A stretch of DNA of 49,982 nucleotides from Laspinema olomoucense D3b (GCF_025370785.1 NZ_JAMXFA010000046.1:1-49982), one strand, 5' to 3'; positions 34,513-44,449 are shown, counted from the first letter of the stretch. Notes: generated by a model not told the origin, from the sequence alone. Translations and numbers: made by a program.

Positions 34513-35841
34513 CTATAGAGACTGTCCCGTATAGATTGAGCGCACTTCGCCATTGCGACGAATGATGGCTTCGCCGTCTTTGACTTCGACTAAACTCCAG
34601 CCGCTTGAGCCGATTGTCTCGCCAATATTCACGCGACGGGGAACGCCATCGACTTCAAATAAGGCAACGGAGCGATCGCCCAGTTCCAGAATTCCCACTA
34701 ATTTATGCTTGAGACCGGAAACGCTAGAACTGGATGCCGCAGCGGCGGGGACGGGTTCGGATTCTTCCGCTGCGGGATTTTCCGCCCGTTCATTATTCCC
34801 AGGGGCTTCTTCTGCCGTGGGGGGGGCGGGTTGGGGAACGGGTGGGGGTGGGGCTGCCACCTGGGGTGGGATGTTAACTGTTCTGGGCGGTTGGGTGGGA
34901 GTGGGAGTGGGGGCCGGTTCTGGGGTAGGCGTTTGAGTTGCGGTTGGTGCGGGTGCCGCTGGTTTCGGAGATGCCGCCGGTGCTGGTGCTGCGGGTTTGG
35001 GAGATGCTGCTGGTGCTGGTGCTGCGGGTTTCGGCGCTGCTGCAGTAGTTTGAGGCGCTGGCGGGGTCCGAGGAATGGTAACCGTCAGATTGGGTTGAAC
35101 CAGGGTCGGATTGATGCCACGTTCCAAGGCGATCGCAATCCGATTAAGCACTTCGGCAAGATTCCCTTGATGGGGGGTATTCACTGTCACTTGGGGAGCC
35201 GGGACCATCACATTCGGCGGATTAACCGTGACATTCACCGGAGGCGGTGGCGGGGGAATGGGTAAGGCGGTGTTGGGTGGCACTACAGGTTCGGTCGGTT
35301 GACCCGCTGCTTGGCGGTCCATGACATCAAGCGATCGCTCCATATAGGCAGCAAAATCCGCGTCTGCCTCGGCTTTCAACTGTTCCGCCGTTTTCGGAGG
35401 AGCTACGGCTTCAGGCTGTGCCGGGGCAATTTTTGCCCAGAATTGCTGCAAATATCCCCGATTCCACAACCATAAACCCAGGGTAATCAGGAGCAATCCA
35501 CAGGCGGACCCTAATAAGAGGCGATCGAATGATTGTCCCTTGCGTCGTTTATCCGTGCGGGTTGCCTTGGCATCCACCGTCGCTTCTGCCGCAGTTTTGG
35601 GCATCATCGTCGGCGGGAGGATGATTTGCGGCACCTGCACCGATTGCAAGGTTACCAAATCCGGGGGGGCTGGTTTGGGTTTGCGCGTGCCTCCATCTAA
35701 AATCCGGTCTACATCTTGAAACAGGTCATTCATGAGGCGATCGGCGTAGGCATCCACCGACCAATTCGGGGTGCCCACCCCACCTCGCTCCTGTTCCGCC
35801 TGGGGTGAGTCTATGGTTTTGGTGCTGATATCCTGAGACAT
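34513..35841 (-). CDS. Proline-rich single-pass membrane protein with GspC/PilP-like C-terminal domain
   Basis: A 442-residue cyanobacterial protein. Residues 1-105 are cytoplasmic and acidic to basic, ending in KRRKGQSF. One membrane helix follows at about 107-127 (LLLGSACGLLLITLGLWLW). The large outer part is a Pro/Ala-rich extension with perfect repeats (ASPKPAAPAPA, three times). The last 65 residues form a small beta domain (GILELGDRSVALFEVDGVPR ... RRNGEVRSIYTGQ) that resembles the homology-region domain of GspC/PilP, found in type II secretion and type IV pili. This suggests an envelope-spanning tether. No pilus gene is adjacent, so function remains open. Confidence 0.75.
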   Translation of the reverse strand: MSQDISTKTIDSPQAEQERGGVGTPNWSVDAYADRLMNDLFQDVDRILDGGTRKPKPAPPDLVTLQSVQVPQIILPPTMMPKTAAEATVDAKATRTDKRRKGQSFDRLLLGSACGLLLITLGLWLWNRGYLQQFWAKIAPAQPEAVAPPKTAEQLKAEADADFAAYMERSLDVMDRQAAGQPTEPVVPPNTALPIPPPPPPVNVTVNPPNVMVPAPQVTVNTPHQGNLAEVLNRIAIALERGINPTLVQPNLTVTIPRTPPAPQTTAAAPKPAAPAPAASPKPAAPAPAASPKPAAPAPTATQTPTPEPAPTPTPTQPPRTVNIPPQVAAPPPPVPQPAPPTAEEAPGNNERAENPAAEESEPVPAAAASSSSVSGLKHKLVGILELGDRSVALFEVDGVPRRVNIGETIGSSGWSLVEVKDGEAIIRRNGEVRSIYTGQSL

Positions 35842-36061
35842 GGCCTTTTTTTTATAAGGGTTAGGGTTAAAGATGCGATCGCAATCATTGGGCGACTACT
35901 GGCAACCGGGCAGTTCCCCTCCGATTTTATAACCTAGTTTAGACAATCCGACAGTCCTAATTTTTAGGGCCTAATCCGTTTCAACGAGTTGCACCCATTT
36001 ATTGTCCTCGCTTTTGCCAGAACGGTCAACCGTGTTTTTGTTACAAACTATTGACAAATTC

Positions 36062-36223
36062 TGTGGTCATTGGTCATTGGTCATTGGTCCCTCGTGACTT
36101 GGCTCTGCCGAGTCATGCGCTCTAGTAGGCTCTGCCTCCTGCTCTCTCACATCGCACCAGAACAGGCGGCAGAGCCGCAAGATGTGCGTGTCACGGCTTC
36201 AGCCATGACACGAGACGGAAAGA
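36062..36223. repeat. Heptamer repeat plus palindromic repeat cluster
   Basis: Three or four copies of TGGTCAT(T) (36063-36089) are followed by interleaved palindromes: TGACTTGGCTCTGCCGAGTCA, GGCTCTGCC with inverted GGCAGAGCC, and GTGTCACGGCTTCAGCCATG with its closing ACAC. It sits directly downstream of the mnmG stop codon. Confidence 0.75.
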
Positions 36224-36229
36224 GATATA

Positions 36230-38143
36230 CTAAACCGAGGCACTCGTCGCCAACTGTCGCCCTTGTAACTCCAGATAAATCAACAAGGCATTAATATCCG
36301 CCGGATTCACCCCGCCAATGCGACAAGCTTGACCAATCGTCAAGGGTTTCACTTTGGCTAATTTTTCCCGCGCCTCTTTAGACAATGTGATAATGTTGGC
36401 ATAATCTAAGTCTGGCGACAGTTTCCGATGTTCTTCCCTTGCCACTTGGTCAATTTGATGTTGCTGCCGTTGGATGTACCCGGAATATTTGATATCAATT
36501 TCCGCGCCTTCCCGTTCCTCTAAACTCAAATCCAGATTACTCAGTCCATAACGGTTGAGGTCAACATAATGGAACCCAGGACGGCGCAACAACTCGGCTA
36601 GGGTAATTGAGCCTTTAATCTTTTGCTGAATATCAGCGGCGATCGCCACCCCCAATTCCTCATGTTCCTTAATGCGCGTCGTCTCCAACCGTTGTTTTTC
36701 TGCTGCGATATTCTCCTGTTTTTGGGTGAATAATTCCCAACGGCGATCGTCAATCAACCCAATCTCCCGTCCCAACGGCGTCATCCGCTGATCCGCATTG
36801 TCCGATCGCAACAACAACCGATACTCCGATCGCGAAGTCAACATCCGATACGGTTCCCGCAAATCCTTCGTACACAAATCATCCATCAGCGTCCCCAGGT
36901 AACTTTGTTCCCGAGGAAAAATAACTGCATCCTCACCGCGCACTAACCGCGCCGCATTAATCCCCGCCACAATGCCTTGTGCCGCAGCTTCCTCATATCC
37001 CGTCGTACCATTAATCTGACCCGCACAGAATAACCCCTCAATTTTCTTCGTCATCAAGGTTGGGTAACACTGCGTCGCCGGTAGATAGTCATACTCCACC
37101 GCATAAGCCGGACGTAACATCGTACAATGTTCCAAACCCGGAAGACTCCGCAAGAGTTCCAACTGTAAACTCTCCGGCAGACCCGTAGAAAATCCCTGAA
37201 TATACAACTCAGGAATATCCCGCCCTTCCGGTTCAATAAAAATCTGGTGCGATTCCTTGTCCGCAAATCGCACAATTTTATCTTCAATACTCGGACAATA
37301 GCGCGGACCTTTCGCATCTACCCAGCCCCCATAGACGGGAGATAAATGCAAATTTTCCCTAATCAGGCGATGAGTTTCCGCCGTTGTGCGAGTGAGATGA
37401 CAAGGCATCTGTTCCCGTTCCACCCAAACCTCTGGGTCAAAACTGAACCAGCGCACCTCCGCGTCCCCCGGTTGCGGTTCCATCTTGCTGTAATCCACCG
37501 ATCGCCGATCCACTCGCGCCGGAGTCCCGGTTTTCAGCCGTCCCGTCTCAAATCCCAGGCGGTTCAAGGTGTCCGTCAATCCCACCGCAGCAAATTCCCC
37601 GGCACGTCCCGCACTCATGGACTTGTTCCCCACCCAGATCGTCCCACCTAGGAACGTCCCCGTGGTTAAAATCACCGCCTTGCAACCAAAGGAGACACCA
37701 AAATAGGTTTCCACCCCGATGACATCATCATTGTCACCGAGAACCAGATCCGTGACCATGCCTTCGCGGATAGATAAATTCTCTTGATTTTCGACAATCG
37801 TTTTCATAACGTGAGCATATTCCCGCTTATCCGTCTGAGCGCGTAACGCCCAAACAGCGGGACCTCGGGAAGAGTTGAGGACCCGTTTTTGCAGATAAGT
37901 GCGATCGGCCATTTTGCCAATTTCGCCCCCGAGTGCATCCACCTCATGAGTGAGTTGGGACTTCGCAGGGCCACCCACTGCGGGATTGCAGGGTTGCCAC
38001 GCAATCTTATCCAAATTCAACGTCAGCAAAAGGGTGCGACACCCAAGACGTGCCGTAGCGAGTGCTGCTTCACATCCCGAGTGACCCGCACCCACAACAA
38101 CGACATCAAAAACATCTTGAAACTCTGGTGTTGGCATGGTCAT
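36230..38143 (-). CDS. mnmG: tRNA uridine-5-carboxymethylaminomethyl modification enzyme MnmG (GidA)
   Basis: FAD-dependent subunit of the MnmE-MnmG complex, which installs the (carboxymethyl)aminomethyl group at wobble uridine 34 of several tRNAs. The 637-residue length is as expected. The N-terminal dinucleotide-binding loop is [20 protein letters not shown]. Family hallmarks follow: [43 protein letters not shown] and [20 protein letters not shown]. The C-terminal helical part that contacts MnmE and tRNA ends with [20 protein letters not shown]. mnmE is not adjacent. The gene is alone on this strand and ends at a repeat cluster. Confidence 0.97.
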   Translation of the reverse strand: MTMPTPEFQDVFDVVVVGAGHSGCEAALATARLGCRTLLLTLNLDKIAWQPCNPAVGGPAKSQLTHEVDALGGEIGKMADRTYLQKRVLNSSRGPAVWALRAQTDKREYAHVMKTIVENQENLSIREGMVTDLVLGDNDDVIGVETYFGVSFGCKAVILTTGTFLGGTIWVGNKSMSAGRAGEFAAVGLTDTLNRLGFETGRLKTGTPARVDRRSVDYSKMEPQPGDAEVRWFSFDPEVWVEREQMPCHLTRTTAETHRLIRENLHLSPVYGGWVDAKGPRYCPSIEDKIVRFADKESHQIFIEPEGRDIPELYIQGFSTGLPESLQLELLRSLPGLEHCTMLRPAYAVEYDYLPATQCYPTLMTKKIEGLFCAGQINGTTGYEEAAAQGIVAGINAARLVRGEDAVIFPREQSYLGTLMDDLCTKDLREPYRMLTSRSEYRLLLRSDNADQRMTPLGREIGLIDDRRWELFTQKQENIAAEKQRLETTRIKEHEELGVAIAADIQQKIKGSITLAELLRRPGFHYVDLNRYGLSNLDLSLEEREGAEIDIKYSGYIQRQQHQIDQVAREEHRKLSPDLDYANIITLSKEAREKLAKVKPLTIGQACRIGGVNPADINALLIYLELQGRQLATSASV

Positions 38144-38502
38144 TCTGTCTGGATGGTGTTGGACTCTTTCCTAATCATAGCCCTTCTCATCCCCTTCTAC
38201 ACCGGGATGATGGGGCGCGTCTGGCTCCCTACTCATCTAGTCAGCGAGCCAGATGCTATTATTATCCTAGCCAGCAAGATGCTACAGTCAGCAAGATGTG
38301 ATGGCCGTAAACCTGTGCGTGGTCCACTTAGCTCTTGCTCGCTAAAATGATTCGATGATTCGATGTAAATGCGTAAGCCGCTTATCACCTTCAATAAAAT
38401 AGGACGTCGATACAGTAGAGATCACAAACCCAGTTTTTTCCTGGATTAAATTCTGTATCGCCGCCCTAGATTGGAGAGTTAAATTTCGTTCTTAAACGGG
38501 TT
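38144..38502. other. Intergenic, no gene seen
   Basis: Contains short repeats of AGCAAGATG/AGCCAGATG (38228-38305) and ATGATTCG (38347-38361). No coding character. It separates mnmG from the TPR gene, both on the minus strand. Confidence 0.4.
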
Positions 38503-39726
38503 TTAAGACCGCATCAAGTTATCAAAGAGTTCTGTATCGCGAACGGAGTTAAAGTCAGACTCATGTTGAGCCATCTCTCTAATTTCCGGGTTGAGAGAAA
38601 TGGCCTGCCGGAGGTTATCCACTGCCATATCTGTATCACTTTTCAAGGCATAGCAGCGGGCTTTTCCGTACCAGGCATCGGCTTTGTCGGAACTGGTGCG
38701 AATGGCTTTGTTATACGCTGCGATCGCCTCGTCGTAGCGTTGCAATCGAGTATAGGCCACTCCCTGGCCTAAAAATGCTTCATAACAATCGGGATTAATT
38801 TCCGTGGCTTTGTCATACATCTCCACAGCATTTTCATATCTCCCTTCCCGAAATAGCTCATTCCCTTGCTTGACATAAATGCCAAAAATTTCCTGGAATG
38901 GTTCCTCCATCCGGGTTTGCATTTTCATCGACTCTTCCAAGGTTGTGCGAGCTTCTGCAATTAAGTTTTGAGTCGCTAAAGCCATTGAAATCAACTCGTT
39001 TAATTGAGCTGTACTCTTGGGTTCTTCAGAAAGAGCCAGAGGCATTCCGCTATTCTCACTTTTGACCAAACTCCCCCCTCTTTGTGAGGCCGGGAGTTGA
39101 GCTGGAACGGTTGGGCCAAGTTGTTCCCTAACCTCACTTGCAACTTGATTGGCGACGCTTTTTTTCAGCAGCGAAATTCCCGCTAAGGTGGCTGCCACGG
39201 GAAGCACCACTAACCCGGCGATCGCAGCCGCTAAGGGACTCACCGTCCGCATAAAGGCACGGTCTACTTCGTCTTGAATCTGCTGTTGAATGGCTGGATC
39301 GAGTTCTGAACTTTGTTGTAACACCTCTTGCTGGGCAGCTTCCGATTCCGGGGCCTTCTCCGACTGCTCCTGGCTCTCATTGACTGGAGTGGCTGCCGGA
39401 GTGGTTTTAGCCGGTGGGGTGGGGTCCGCAGAGGGGGACGGTTTGGCCGCTTCCGGGGTGGAGGATGCCGGAGTCGGAGCCACGGGGACGAGGGGTTTGG
39501 GTGGAGGCGGAGGGCTCGGACGTTGTGCCGTCGCTGCACCCACAGACAGCAAGAGCGTAACCAGGACCAGGGTGCTTTGTCCAGCGATCCTCGCGCACAG
39601 CGCGGTGAGCGGCGCTAGATTCAGAGCAGGCGACATCCCTGGATGAACCGCCTGCTTCGACATAAAAAAGGTGAGCCTTACCCTGCGCGGCCCCCTTGTG
39701 TTCCCGACTCGATTTTTCATGGTCAT
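38503..39726 (-). CDS. TPR-repeat protein with signal/anchor segment and proline-rich linker
   Basis: A 407-residue protein. The ATG at 39726 has AGGTGAG 6 nt upstream, although the second ATG at 39663 would leave a shorter signal region. The hydrophobic segment LVLVTLLLSVGAATAQ (about 53-68) looks like a signal peptide with a cleavage site. A Pro/Ala-rich linker follows, then a second membrane helix near residues 163-182 (SPLAAAIAGLVVLPVAATLA). From about 285 there are three tetratricopeptide repeats (GNELFREGRYENAVEMYDKA, YEAFLGQGVAYTRLQRYDEA, ADAWYGKARCYALKSDTDMA). TPRs bind other proteins. The role is unknown; no functional partner is adjacent. Confidence 0.8.
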   Translation of the reverse strand: MTMKNRVGNTRGPRRVRLTFFMSKQAVHPGMSPALNLAPLTALCARIAGQSTLVLVTLLLSVGAATAQRPSPPPPPKPLVPVAPTPASSTPEAAKPSPSADPTPPAKTTPAATPVNESQEQSEKAPESEAAQQEVLQQSSELDPAIQQQIQDEVDRAFMRTVSPLAAAIAGLVVLPVAATLAGISLLKKSVANQVASEVREQLGPTVPAQLPASQRGGSLVKSENSGMPLALSEEPKSTAQLNELISMALATQNLIAEARTTLEESMKMQTRMEEPFQEIFGIYVKQGNELFREGRYENAVEMYDKATEINPDCYEAFLGQGVAYTRLQRYDEAIAAYNKAIRTSSDKADAWYGKARCYALKSDTDMAVDNLRQAISLNPEIREMAQHESDFNSVRDTELFDNLMRS

Positions 39727-40147
39727 GGAAATCTCACCTATTAATCGCTCGACGACTTCACCACTTTGGCATTACTGTAGACGATTCTACCGATTTCTCA
39801 GGTCTTAATTTCATTATCTTTAAGGCCAAAAGTCTGCCAACCAAGACAATACAGGACCGGAGCAATGCTGAGTAGGTTATCTTTTTTATCAGTCAAGTTT
39901 TTAATCATATCATTACCTCGATCGCCTATCAAGAGGGTCAAAATCCATCTCCCAGGGGGTCGGGGTAGATATTAAATAAACAGGACAAGACACCGAGTTT
40001 CTAGCCCAGATTTGGTGCTAATTGGCAGAGCTTTGGTAAAAAAACCCGGTTGTCTTCCCTAAACTGAAGCGATCCCAGACTCTGCTATAAAGGGGATGGA
40101 AAGTCAATATTCTATCTAAATTCCAGCGATGGAGGGCGGGGCAAAAC
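39727..40147. other. Intergenic region between divergent genes
   Basis: Promoter region for the TPR gene (minus) and the DUF3598-like gene (plus). No repeat or RNA motif recognised. GGAGGGCGGGG stands upstream of the plus-strand start. Confidence 0.4.
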
Positions 40148-41002
40148 ATGGGAACGCAATGGGAAAATTTCCTGCAAAATCTGGGAGAGTGGGAAGGGTC
40201 GTTCACGCGACTCTCACCCACTGGAACCGTACTCGAAGACACCCCCACGCGACTTTCATTGGAGGGATTAGACGAAAATCAACGGGTGCGCTTCACCCTC
40301 CAATTTTTTGCCCCAGGGGCGAACCGGGAGACGGACCAACCCGTTAGGGAATTGGTCCAAGATTACCAATCCTTGGGGCGGCATATTTTATTTTTTGACT
40401 CGGGGGCGTTTTCCCAGGCGTCGATGCAACTCTCCCCTGTTTCTACTTTGCTGATTGAGTTTGGATTCATCTGGGGTAACCGTCGCCTGCGGGCAGTGCA
40501 TCAATTTGCGGTGGGGGGTGAGGCGGAACGATTTACCCTGGTGCGAGAAAAGCGGGTGGGTGCGGGGGCGACGGAAAATCCGCCCCTGACCCTAGAGCAA
40601 CTGTTGGGACGGTGGGAGGGGGAAGCGCAAACGCTTTTTCCAGATTTGCGAAATCCGGAGACTTTCAAAACGACTCTGGAGGTGCAAAGAACGGGGACGG
40701 AGGGTGTGGAGCAACGGATTACTTTGGCGAGTGGCAATCATCGCCCTCATGAAATCCGGTCTAGGGGGCGGGTTGAGGGGTCGATGCTGGAGTTTGAGGG
40801 GGGTGCTCGTCCGGTCCGGGTGTTGATGCTGCCGGATGGGGCTTCTCTGACTTTTCCTCACCGGGTGGAGGTGGGGCAGATGTTCTTTTTAGAGGCGGGT
40901 TGGTTAATTGAACCCAACCTGCGGCAGCGGTTAATGGGTAGTTACAATCAGAGGGGAGAATGGACGAGTGTGACTCTAGTGACTGAGCGCAAGGTTGGAT
41001 AA
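40148..41002 (+). CDS. DUF3598 family protein
   Basis: Cyanobacterial protein of 284 residues resembling DUF3598, whose fold is lipocalin/calycin-like (two beta-barrel halves). The N-terminal TQWENFLQNLGEWEGSFTRL and the second half LLGRWEGEAQTLFPDLRNP both show the W-E-G motif that opens each barrel, so the protein looks like an internal duplication. Many arginines and glutamates alternate with beta strands. No signal peptide or membrane segment is present, so it should be cytosolic. The ligand is unknown; some related calycins bind bilins or lipids. It converges with aat, with only 19 nt between their stops. Confidence 0.8.
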   Translation: MGTQWENFLQNLGEWEGSFTRLSPTGTVLEDTPTRLSLEGLDENQRVRFTLQFFAPGANRETDQPVRELVQDYQSLGRHILFFDSGAFSQASMQLSPVSTLLIEFGFIWGNRRLRAVHQFAVGGEAERFTLVREKRVGAGATENPPLTLEQLLGRWEGEAQTLFPDLRNPETFKTTLEVQRTGTEGVEQRITLASGNHRPHEIRSRGRVEGSMLEFEGGARPVRVLMLPDGASLTFPHRVEVGQMFFLEAGWLIEPNLRQRLMGSYNQRGEWTSVTLVTERKVG

Positions 41003-41021
41003 GGTGGGGAAGGGGTGGGGG

Positions 41022-41600
41022 TTAGACTAATGAACAGGAGCGTTGTAGGGCTTTTTGGAGTAAGGCTTGATATTCCCGATCGCTGATGGTGTAGGCTCCA
41101 AATCGGTCCAAATGGGGGTTGCTCATTTGGGCATCAAACAAGATAAACTGGCGATCGCGCAGTCGTTCCACTAGCTTCACCATCGCTACTTTTGACCCTT
41201 CCGGAATTCGATAAAACATCGACTCGCCAATAAAAGCTCCCCCGATCGCAATTCCCAGAATCCCCCCAGCGAGGGTATCTCCTTGCCAGGTTTCAAAACT
41301 ATGCGCCCAGCCTTGGGAGTAAAGTTCCCAATAAATTTCTTTTAATTCAGGAGAAATCCAAGTCGTCTGGCGATCGGAACAACCTTCTACCACCGCCTTA
41401 AAATCTCGGTCGATCGCCACGGTGAACCGTTCTTGATTCAGGGCGCGATTCAGGGATGAAGGATAGCGGAAGCGATCGTCTAGGGGAATCAGCGCTCGCT
41501 TACGACTGGAGTACCACCCTACGCTCTCATCGCCCACATTCGCCATTAAAAAATAGCCTTGGGCGTAACCTTGGATGATTGACGGAATATCAAATTCCAT
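41022..41600 (-). CDS. aat: Leucyl/phenylalanyl-tRNA--protein transferase
   Basis: Transfers Leu or Phe from aminoacyl-tRNA to the N-terminal Arg or Lys of proteins, marking them for ClpAP/ClpS degradation (N-degron pathway). The protein is 192 residues, shorter than the E. coli enzyme and as in other cyanobacteria. Family motifs are [69 protein letters not shown] and FIGESMFYR. The C-terminal [20 protein letters not shown] is typical. It is alone on its strand; the next upstream region is non-coding. Confidence 0.95.
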   Translation of the reverse strand: MEFDIPSIIQGYAQGYFLMANVGDESVGWYSSRKRALIPLDDRFRYPSSLNRALNQERFTVAIDRDFKAVVEGCSDRQTTWISPELKEIYWELYSQGWAHSFETWQGDTLAGGILGIAIGGAFIGESMFYRIPEGSKVAMVKLVERLRDRQFILFDAQMSNPHLDRFGAYTISDREYQALLQKALQRSCSLV

Positions 41601-41877
41601 GAACTTAGCCGGTTAAAAAATGGAGAAATTGCAGACAGACACAAGAGAGGAACGGCTTAAAAAGGGAAGAAAGTGCTGCCCTCAAACCGGCTCACGACTT
41701 AAAAATATCATGAAACTGAGGGAATACTCTGACTCAGAATGAAGAATCAAGGATCAAGTCCAACGTCCCGACTTGCTATCGTTCTCTTCTGTTTGTAGTC
41801 AGGACTTACCCATGAACACTATATCTAGCGTAGCGATCAAGGCTCCTAAATTCTACCCCGTTTTGATGCATCCGCTC

Positions 41878-42006
41878 TCACTCTTCTACATCTTCGATGT
41901 CTTCCAGTCGTTCCAGCATTTCTTGGTATTCGTCAATATGCTAAATGACCGCCACTGGTTTGCCGTCTCGCAGAACAATTTGCGGTTTTGAGCGTTTGGT
42001 CTCCAT
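41878..42006 (-). pseudogene. Phd/YefM-type antitoxin remnant with in-frame TAG
   Basis: Reading from the ATG at 42006: METKRSKPQIVLRDGKPVAVI, then TAG (41943-41941), then HIDEYQEMLERLEDIEDVEE and TGA. The two halves match the usual small antitoxin pattern (KPQIVLRDGKPVAVILDIDEYQEMLERLED), so a Leu codon appears to have mutated to TAG, with Asp to His beside it. No intact toxin ORF follows; only a 22-codon stub starts near 41869. It is interpreted as a decayed type II toxin-antitoxin pair. Confidence 0.75.
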
Positions 42007-42095
42007 GCCGATCGCCTCCTGTTTTTCTCATGCTTTATTCTATCATGCGATCGCTTTCTATATCCCCTGGGATTTCCTGTTGGCAAAAGCTAAAA

Positions 42096-42180
42096 CTGTG
42101 GGTGGCTCTTGTTGGGAGACGCGCTCTTATCGGCGTCTCTACAGGAATTTTTCTGTGGGGGGTTCTTGTTGGGAGACGCG
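42096..42180. repeat. Direct repeat, two 28-bp copies
   Basis: CTGTGGG(T/G)GG(C/T)TCTTGTTGGGAGACGCG occurs at 42096-42123 and 42153-42180. A GAGACGC...GCGTCTC inverted repeat (42115-42139) lies between them. The intervening sequence is 29 nt. This is non-coding. Confidence 0.8.
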
Positions 42181-42276
42181 ATCCTATTATTTGTGCTGAA
42201 TTAACCTTAATAAATTAGTCCGCGAAGGCAGAATGATACTGTGTAAACGCGATTTCAATCGCCCCGGTTTATCCGC

Positions 42277-42723
42277 CTACGGTAACTTATAACTGGAAAT
42301 TCGCATGGTTAATTTTCCTTGGCGAGGGTCTCTGTTTGACACAAATGCCCCCTCTTCTGTCTCTCCTTTGGCTAAAAATTCGATTTCTTGTTCTCCCATT
42401 GAATAAGTAATTCCATCAATTTCTAATTCGGCAATCACATGAACTGAAGCGACGGTTTCTCCCCCTTCGTTTTGTACCCGAAAGGGGACGTAAAATTGCT
42501 GGTTGCGTTCTTGAATCTGTCCCTTTGGCGTTACGGAGAGAATCGGCGGGCGATCGCCCTGGGTCATCCAGTCATAACTCACCAATCCAATCAGAATCGC
42601 CACGATTGACAAAGCAATGCTAAATGTCACCCATTCCGCAGGCGATCGCCCTGCAATTTCTTGGCGTCGTCTATCGTTTTGTTGCGTCTGTTTGCTTTGC
42701 GTCTCTTTCATTTCTGATGTCAT
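42277..42723 (-). CDS. TIGR02588-like membrane-anchored protein
   Basis: A 148-residue protein with a basic, glutamine-rich N-terminus (residues 1-28). One membrane helix follows at about 30-50 (WVTFSIALSIVAILIGLVSYD), then an outer beta-rich domain (QFYVPFRVQNEGGETVASVH ... TMRISSYKLP). Size and layout fit the TIGR02588 family. Its ATG overlaps the stop of the upstream gene by 4 nt (ATGA), and the partner resembles TIGR02587, a pairing seen in many bacteria. The pair is therefore probably a two-subunit membrane complex of unknown function. Confidence 0.8.
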   Translation of the reverse strand: MTSEMKETQSKQTQQNDRRRQEIAGRSPAEWVTFSIALSIVAILIGLVSYDWMTQGDRPPILSVTPKGQIQERNQQFYVPFRVQNEGGETVASVHVIAELEIDGITYSMGEQEIEFLAKGETEEGAFVSNRDPRQGKLTMRISSYKLP

Positions 42724-43616
42724 ACCGCTAACCTCCCCGCTGCACCGCCGATCGCTGCTGGAAGTCCCAATATTATACTATGACTCAGCCAAATTTGCCA
42801 AGGATCGCTAAAGTTAAGTTTCTGGAAAAACCACAACATCACCACCGATGCACCCAAAGATACTAAATAGCAAATTAAGGTTTCTCCTAACGGATCTTGA
42901 AATATCCCTCGCTGTTTATATCGTCTTTTTTGTCCCCGAAATCCCGCTGCAAATACAATACAGTAAGAAATCAGCAAAGAAGAAACCACAACGGCAATTT
43001 GCCAAGGGGGAGAACTCGCCGCCGCCAGCATGGAAACTTCATCGGTAGGTGCGATGTTAAAGGCAATAAAAATTGCCCCGATTAAAGTGGCACCCAAATC
43101 GGCTAAATTGTTTTCTATTTCTGTTGGTTTTGTTGAATTGCCTTTGGTGTTATTATTCTCCAAATTTAATTCAAAGCGATCGCCACTCATCAATGACGTT
43201 GCCAGCGCTACCCCTAACGAAAAGGGCAATCCTTCAAAAATCGCTTTTCCCAGTGCTTCATTCAGAGGCGTGTGAATATCGATTTGTCGCAATAATATCA
43301 ACACCACTGTTGCCGAAACCAAGCCGATCGCGATCGCTTCCACACTCTCCATCGCCGTATCCCGCCATCGCATCTCGATATCTTGGTTGCGCCGAAATCC
43401 CGCCGTGCGATTGAAGAAAAACACCACCAAATAGGTAATCGCCAGCGCCACCAGTCTCATCGACGCTTTACTATACGAACCGATCCACCACACTTCCATC
43501 GTGTACAATAGGGGAATTCCAAACAAAAATCCTCCAGAAATCCCCCGAATTAGCTCATCCGATTCTTCCGCCCATTCCCATTTTTGGTGAGACTTTCCCT
43601 CGCGCTTTCCCATCAT
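42720..43616 (-). CDS. TIGR02587-like integral membrane protein
   Basis: A 298-residue polytopic membrane protein with about seven hydrophobic segments (for example LVALAITYLVVFFF and IAIGLVSATVVLILL). The segments ISGGFLFGIPLLYTMEVWW near the start and IILGLPAAIGGAAGRLAV at the end are the recognisable family features. A small Glu-rich start precedes the first helix, and loops contain FEGLPFSLGVALATSLM. It is translationally coupled (4-nt overlap) to the single-helix TIGR02588-like partner downstream. No transport or enzyme motif is visible, so the function is not assigned. Confidence 0.82.
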   Translation of the reverse strand: MMGKREGKSHQKWEWAEESDELIRGISGGFLFGIPLLYTMEVWWIGSYSKASMRLVALAITYLVVFFFNRTAGFRRNQDIEMRWRDTAMESVEAIAIGLVSATVVLILLRQIDIHTPLNEALGKAIFEGLPFSLGVALATSLMSGDRFELNLENNNTKGNSTKPTEIENNLADLGATLIGAIFIAFNIAPTDEVSMLAAASSPPWQIAVVVSSLLISYCIVFAAGFRGQKRRYKQRGIFQDPLGETLICYLVSLGASVVMLWFFQKLNFSDPWQIWLSHSIILGLPAAIGGAAGRLAV

Positions 43617-44012
43617 CTTTCAAAATTTCAACCTTGCTTTTTACTACAGGAATGATTCATTTTCTATTTTTTATAGTTTTATATTTTATAATTATATTCT
43701 GCCCTATGGCATCATCCTTCCGATAGATTTTTGCAGCTCTTTTCGGGACTTTGAATAGAGATAAGATAAGGAGATTAAGTTGTTACTACAAACGGGAAGA
43801 TAACGGCTGAAGTCGTGATTTTGAATAGAGATAAGATAACGAAATCAAGTCGTTACTACAAACATCGGATCACGACTCATATTGTGATTTGGAACTAGGG
43901 GAACGACTGAAATTGTCACACCGAACTGGAGGGGTCATTTTTCAGGGTTCATCTTTGATCGCGGTTTAGGGTGGGTATGAGGGAGAATGTACTATAAAAT
44001 TGGGAAATAGTA
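43617..44012. other. Intergenic region with direct repeats
   Basis: A very AT-rich 60-nt stretch (43660-43700) is followed by the two direct repeats listed separately. No gene is seen. Confidence 0.5.
43747..43863. repeat. Two 47-bp direct repeats, 70-bp period
   Basis: Both copies run from GACTTTGAATAGAGATAAGA or GATTTTGAATAGAGATAAGA to (T/C)GTTACTACAAAC (43747-43793 and 43817-43863), with five or six differences. The last 15 bases are the tail of the repeat seen at 16.6 and 32.9 kb. Confidence 0.85.
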
Positions 44013-44360
44013 ATGTCACATTCAATGCCCATGAGTGAACCCATTAAACCGATTACGTTGCCCCCAATGAGTAATCCTCAACAGGAGGGGAAATGGTTGC
44101 AGGCTGCTTTACATCAGTGGCTCGATCGCGAGTTTATTCCCGAGGCAGTCAACCACCAGATTGCGGAACGAGCGACGCAAATTTTTGTCCGTCAGCGACT
44201 CGAAGGCGAGAATGACCTAGGGTCTTTGGTGATTGCGATCGTGACTGAAATGCAGGCGTTTGATTTTTCTAAAAGTTTTTATGGGGAATTTGCGATCGCG
44301 AATGCCGTCAGTGACTTACTGTTGGATAGTCTGGGGATTGATCGCTGTTGTGGACAATAA
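44013..44360 (+). CDS. Hypothetical protein (115 aa)
   Basis: A small soluble protein of unknown function. The first 20 residues are polar and contain several Met codons, so the true start may be one of the internal ATGs. The body (WLQAALHQWLDREFIPEAVN through YGEFAIANAVSDLLLDSLGI) is predicted all-helical, with a HIP1 site in the coding sequence. There is no signal peptide. The C-terminus ends DRCCGQ with two adjacent cysteines. Amino-acid composition supports a genuine gene. It converges with rpsN across a short T-rich repeat. Confidence 0.65.
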   Translation: MSHSMPMSEPIKPITLPPMSNPQQEGKWLQAALHQWLDREFIPEAVNHQIAERATQIFVRQRLEGENDLGSLVIAIVTEMQAFDFSKSFYGEFAIANAVSDLLLDSLGIDRCCGQ

Positions 44361-44370
44361 CCTGGGGAGC

Positions 44371-44403
44371 GTCGGGATTTTAGATTTTAGATTTTAGATT
44401 TTA
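44371..44403. repeat. Short tandem repeat (GATTTTA)n
   Basis: Four tandem units of GATTTTAG/GATTTTA, followed by an imperfect inverted stretch (CTAAAATCCAAAATCC). It lies between two convergent genes and may act as a bidirectional terminator. Confidence 0.6.
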
Positions 44404-44449
44404 AAAGTCTGATCTAAAATCCAAAATCCACGCTCTATATAGCTTTGGA

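Noticed and set aside
34705-35265. Plus-strand ORF rich in Cys, Gly and Arg
   Set aside because: Shadow of the Pro/Ala-rich reading frame on the minus strand.
39290-39646. Plus-strand Gly/Ala-rich ORF
   Set aside because: Shadow of the proline-rich linker of the TPR protein.
41945-42218. Two overlapping plus-strand ORFs
   Set aside because: They are antisense to the antitoxin remnant and run through the 28-bp direct repeats.
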